Positions 60,741 to 64,000 of a DNA stretch of 64,000 nt are shown here, piece after piece (the stretch's first letter is position 1; the number at the start of each line of letters is the position of its first letter). The stretch lies in assembly GCA_030849465.1 (NCBI GenBank), contig JARVLF010000017.1, positions 1 to 64,000 on the forward strand, in the 5' to 3' direction. The notes beneath the pieces were generated by a model, which did no database searches, had not been told where the DNA came from, and saw nothing but the letters and a program-made list of their open reading frames with translations. The DNA is from Moesziomyces globuligerus. Its lineage: Eukaryota; Basidiomycota; Ustilaginomycetes; Ustilaginales; Ustilaginaceae. The position numbers and the translations under genes were made by a program.

Positions 60741-63700
60741 TGCGCAAAGCTTGTATTTTATCCCTTTTTTCTCTTTCTTTTTCACGGGAGCAGAGCGGGC
60801 CGAGCAGGCAAGGCCAGATGCGTTCCGTGTCTACCGATGGAGTGTAGACAGTTCGGTTGTCAACAAACCCTGACTCTGGCCTCCGCACGGGGCATCGGTC
60901 AACTCGCCGTGTGTGCACAGTAAAAGCGAGGATTTCATCAGCGAATGAAATGGGATGTATGAACACCAGCTGAGGCGTTGAAGCCATCCGCCCTGTCCTC
61001 ATCTCGAGGAACGGGGCCCTTCCTGGCGATGCCTATCTGACGACGCACATGATACCCAACAGCGTCCACCTCCGTAGACCTCTAGAATTGAGAACGCTGC
61101 GGAAGAAGCCGTCCGACAGGTCCGGCATTTGCGCCGGCACACGAGCGAGCCTCGGAGGCGAAGTGTAGAAGCACGAGGTTCAACGGATTCCGGACGCCAA
61201 GGCGACCAATAGCTTGGCAAGCCCTTCAGCGAAGCGGTCGACGCGCCTTTGTCCGCCGCATGCGCGCGGCCTGATGCGATGTACTGTGAATCGACTTTTC
61301 ATGCCGAATCCGCAGAGCCAGTTTGATCCGCTGCACTGGTCCGCGCTTTGCGAACGGCAGGTTGAAATCGAGCCGAGCATCTGCATGTGCTGAAATCACA
61401 CAGCTCTGGACACATCCGCACGCAACGCGAATGCAAAAAGCACATCTAGGAACGGGGCGTGCGTTTTTTTGGTGCCACCCAATCGGCTAGCTTTTGGCCC
61501 CACCAAGCAACGCGGTCCGGTAACGCCGAGCCGCATCCACGTCTCGTTCCAATGTGTCGCTGCCCTCGAGACCGTCACATCTGAGCACGCATCTGTGAGG
61601 CAGGACCGAAACGCAGAAGGATCCGGCAGTGGCGTCCCAGCGGCCGTCTCTTCACAACGTGAATGTGACGCAAGTTTTGTTATTTTTTGGGTTCGCTTTC
61701 CATTTCATTCCGTGATGTTTCGATTGTTTCCACGAGTCTACTGTACGCTCGCATCAAAGCGGTCTCAGTCCCGAGCCGAGATCGGTCGCTGAACCTTGTT
61801 GTAGGTGCATCTGGATTTGCTTGCTTCCTTGAGCTCCAGTGCGGCGCAATTCAGGCAATCTTACGCGAGGACGGGAAGCACCTTGGCGAGCCGCTCCCGC
61901 TCTCGAGCCTATCCACCTGACTCTGCTGCTGCTTCCTGGCCTTCCCCGCCCCTGGCCGCTCCAGGACGTCGGAGTCTAGGCGCCGCGGTCCGCGCTTCGG
62001 CCTCCGAAGGGTTTACGCTTTCCCAAGTGCACGAAGAAGCTTCTCCGCTCAGTCCCCTCGGGTCGCCAGACGTGCAATCGCGTCGACTGCAATTCCGCCG
62101 TGTCAGGCGTGTTCGCTATCCTCTGGCCACGTTCAAAGGTTCGATGGGGATTGGGCTGGCTCGGATTCGCTTGGATGCGGGCTCGGGTCCCAAATTAGCG
62201 GTTCCGTCCACGAGCATCGCGTGCATGCAGCTGTTGCATGCCGTGTTGCCCAGCTTCCGCGCATCACTTCTTTCTCAGCTCGTCCGTTCAAAACGTGGGA
62301 CGACGAGGCCGCCTTGTCTGGTGTAGTGCACGTCTCCCACACGCAGTGCCAATCGATCCGCACTCACGCTTGCCGCAAGGGCAGCTTGGCCTCGTGATTG
62401 CGGCCTGGCCCGCGCTGCGGACTCTCCGTGCCCGCATCCCACTCCTCGACGCCTTTCTGAAGGGCTCGATCCAGACGGTCAGGCCCTTTGGAGGCCGAGG
62501 GTTCCAATCATTTGGGTCAGCGTCCGGGCTTCACGTCCGCCGCACGTCCCTTTCCTCGGGTCCAGTTCTTCCAGGTGTTCTTGTCGGCCCCTCCGCCTGC
62601 CGCTGCGGGACCTCCCTCTCATCCTCTCCCATTCCTCCTCCCCCACGGACTCGCGCGCTGGCGGTCCACACAGCATCGATGCAAGCACAAAGCCGAGCTT
62701 GCAATAGGAGATCCTCACCCTAGCTGTGCTCGCATCCTTTCTCCAGTGCCTGTGCAGCCCCCGACTGCCGCCGTCGCCCAGCGGGGTCTCCTCTGCGAAT
62801 CTGCCCTCAGCCCAAGGGTTCGGACGGTCATCCTTGTTCCACTGCATTGGTTCACACAAGACGCAGGCATAGGCTTAGCAACCAGCCGAGCCTGCAGCCT
62901 GCCGAAGGTGCGCCCGTCGTCGCTGGCTTCTGCATCCACCCAGATCGCCACGCAAACACCAAGCGCCTCCGCGAGCCTGAGCGGGTCCGGAGCCGTTCTT
63001 CTTCGTTCGCGGCCGCTGCTTCCCGCCATCCTCTGAGCTGGCTTGGAACCTGCATCAGCGAACCCACGAGCCCGTTGCTGGGATCGTGAGGACCGGAGCC
63101 GAGCTCATACGCGCCTCGCCAACTCGCTCCCGTCTCAACCCAAACTCTGTCCTCGTGCGGTACGTACAAACCTTGAGTTCTTGCCACTTACGCCAACCCC
63201 CCTACTAGCGCTCTCTTCATCACAACAAATCGTTCGCCAACGACACGACGGGCTCACGCTGAGCGTGTATCCCGTGTCGATCCGACGTTGCCCAAAACTT
63301 CTCTCGTTCGTCAACGAGGAAGCCGAGCTTGACGCAGTGTCGAGACGCTGCAGCTGCGACTCTGCATCTCCTGCTTCTGCATGAAGACGCTTCCGACTTT
63401 CCTGAAAGGGTGCCACAGCATACAGCTCTAGCCTCGCTCACTGGTCTCCCTCCCGGCAGTGTCGATTTCTTCAAGCCAAAGTTGCCTGCCCCACGACGCT
63501 CAAGCTACGAAGCTTGCCGACTTTCGGCGTCCGGCGTGTATGCTCACTTGGCTCGAGTCTGCGCATACACTCGGCCTCTTGCACTCCTCAACTTGACCGA
63601 CACTCCTCGTTCGTCAGGCACTTTCACCGACCCATCCATCTAGGAGCCGCTACTTCGTCCTGCACGTACGTCTTGTTCCGGACGACGGATGATGATCCGC

Positions 63701-63865
63701 AGCCAGATCCTCCGCAGCGATACTCTTCAATACTACAACTCCCTCGCTTTCGACCATCTCTCCTTGCTACGCTGCAGCTGCCAGGGCCTGGAGATCGCCT
63801 GCCACCTGCCGTCACAGCTGAAGTAGACGTAGCCTGTCTCTGACGACGAGTGCATATCTTCATTG
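60741..63865. other. 3.1-kb region without a confident gene
   Basis: Several plus-strand frames of 100-180 codons (61,805-62,326; 62,238-62,723; 62,488-63,036) overlap each other in different phases, are Ser/Arg/Pro-rich and show no recognisable domain. CT-rich sequence suggests a long promoter and leader of the gene starting at 63,866, possibly with non-coding exons. No RNA gene seen. Confidence 0.5.
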
Positions 63866-64000
63866 ATGCGGGCTGCTCTGCCCCTCGAGATTGTGGATCT
63901 CATCCTCCTGCTGTCGCTCCAGCAAGAAGTTGGGTCGACCCGACGCGCACGTGAGGCAGCGCTCCCGACGGAGGGCCAAACCTCGTCGGCAGGGGCACCA
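63866..64000 (+). CDS. Start of a gene running off the window, F-box-like N-terminus
   Basis: 45 codons from the ATG at 63,866 to the window end, open throughout. LPLEIVDLILLLSLQQ resembles the first helix of fungal F-box domains (LPxEIxxxIL), found in SCF ubiquitin-ligase adaptors. Too short for a firm call; the start is the first ATG of this frame after a long leader. Confidence 0.4.
   Translation, partial: MRAALPLEIVDLILLLSLQQEVGSTRRAREAALPTEGQTSSAGAP

Noticed and set aside
61805..63036. Overlapping 160-180-codon plus frames before the last gene
   Set aside because: Three phases open at once in Ser/Pro/Arg-rich text, with no consistent splice pattern I could support.

Overview
The window is a left chromosome end, or the inner part of one, from a basidiomycete fungus. 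It is most likely a smut or smut-related yeast of the Ustilaginomycotina. The evidence is CCCTAA (TTAGGG-type) telomeric repeats in the orientation of a left end, introns of about 60-170 nt with GT...AG ends, GC-rich coding regions, and a complement that includes a DASH subunit, a CAP59-type mannosyltransferase and a Rad1/Rec1 clamp protein. The species call is inference.

Region 1 (1-14,345) is subtelomeric. It holds diverged telomere-associated cassettes (1-2,170), a broken OTU-protease-like gene (2,155-3,202), a minisatellite block, and a striking higher-order array in which one ~175-bp cassette alternates with short and long (CCCTAA)n tracts (4,603-5,979). Three minus-strand ORFs, read towards the telomere, follow: a 2OG-Fe(II) dioxygenase-like protein resembling the TET/JBP type, a 936-aa zinc-finger protein, and a 732-aa protein with an intact OTU protease triad. 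The last two are full-length homologues of each other, and I know of no described family they belong to. Tandem repeats of 89 bp and 22 bp lie immediately upstream of two of these genes.

Region 2 (14,346-19,410) is the 3' portion of a Ty3/gypsy chromovirus: the end of RNase H, an integrase with a chromodomain, a polypurine tract and a 3' LTR. Between integrase and LTR lies an antisense gene with an intron, plus a decayed second copy of it. The element is cut off on its left exactly against a telomere-associated cassette.

Region 3 (19,411-64,000) is ordinary single-copy chromosome. In order it carries a TTL-domain ligase, a glycerol-3-phosphate acyltransferase, an NPF/proline-rich scaffold protein, INCENP, an unrecognised four-exon gene, a WBP11-like splicing factor, a DEN1/SENP8-type protease, a GRAM-VASt sterol-transfer protein, DASH subunit Spc19, a CAP59-type glycosyltransferase, a sugar transporter, a DHA1 drug/H+ antiporter, Rad1/Rec1, an mpaB-like oxygenase, an intron-containing tRNA-Arg(ACG), and the start of a gene that runs off the end. 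These do not form one pathway. INCENP, Spc19 and Rec1 all serve chromosome segregation or integrity, but their closeness may be chance.
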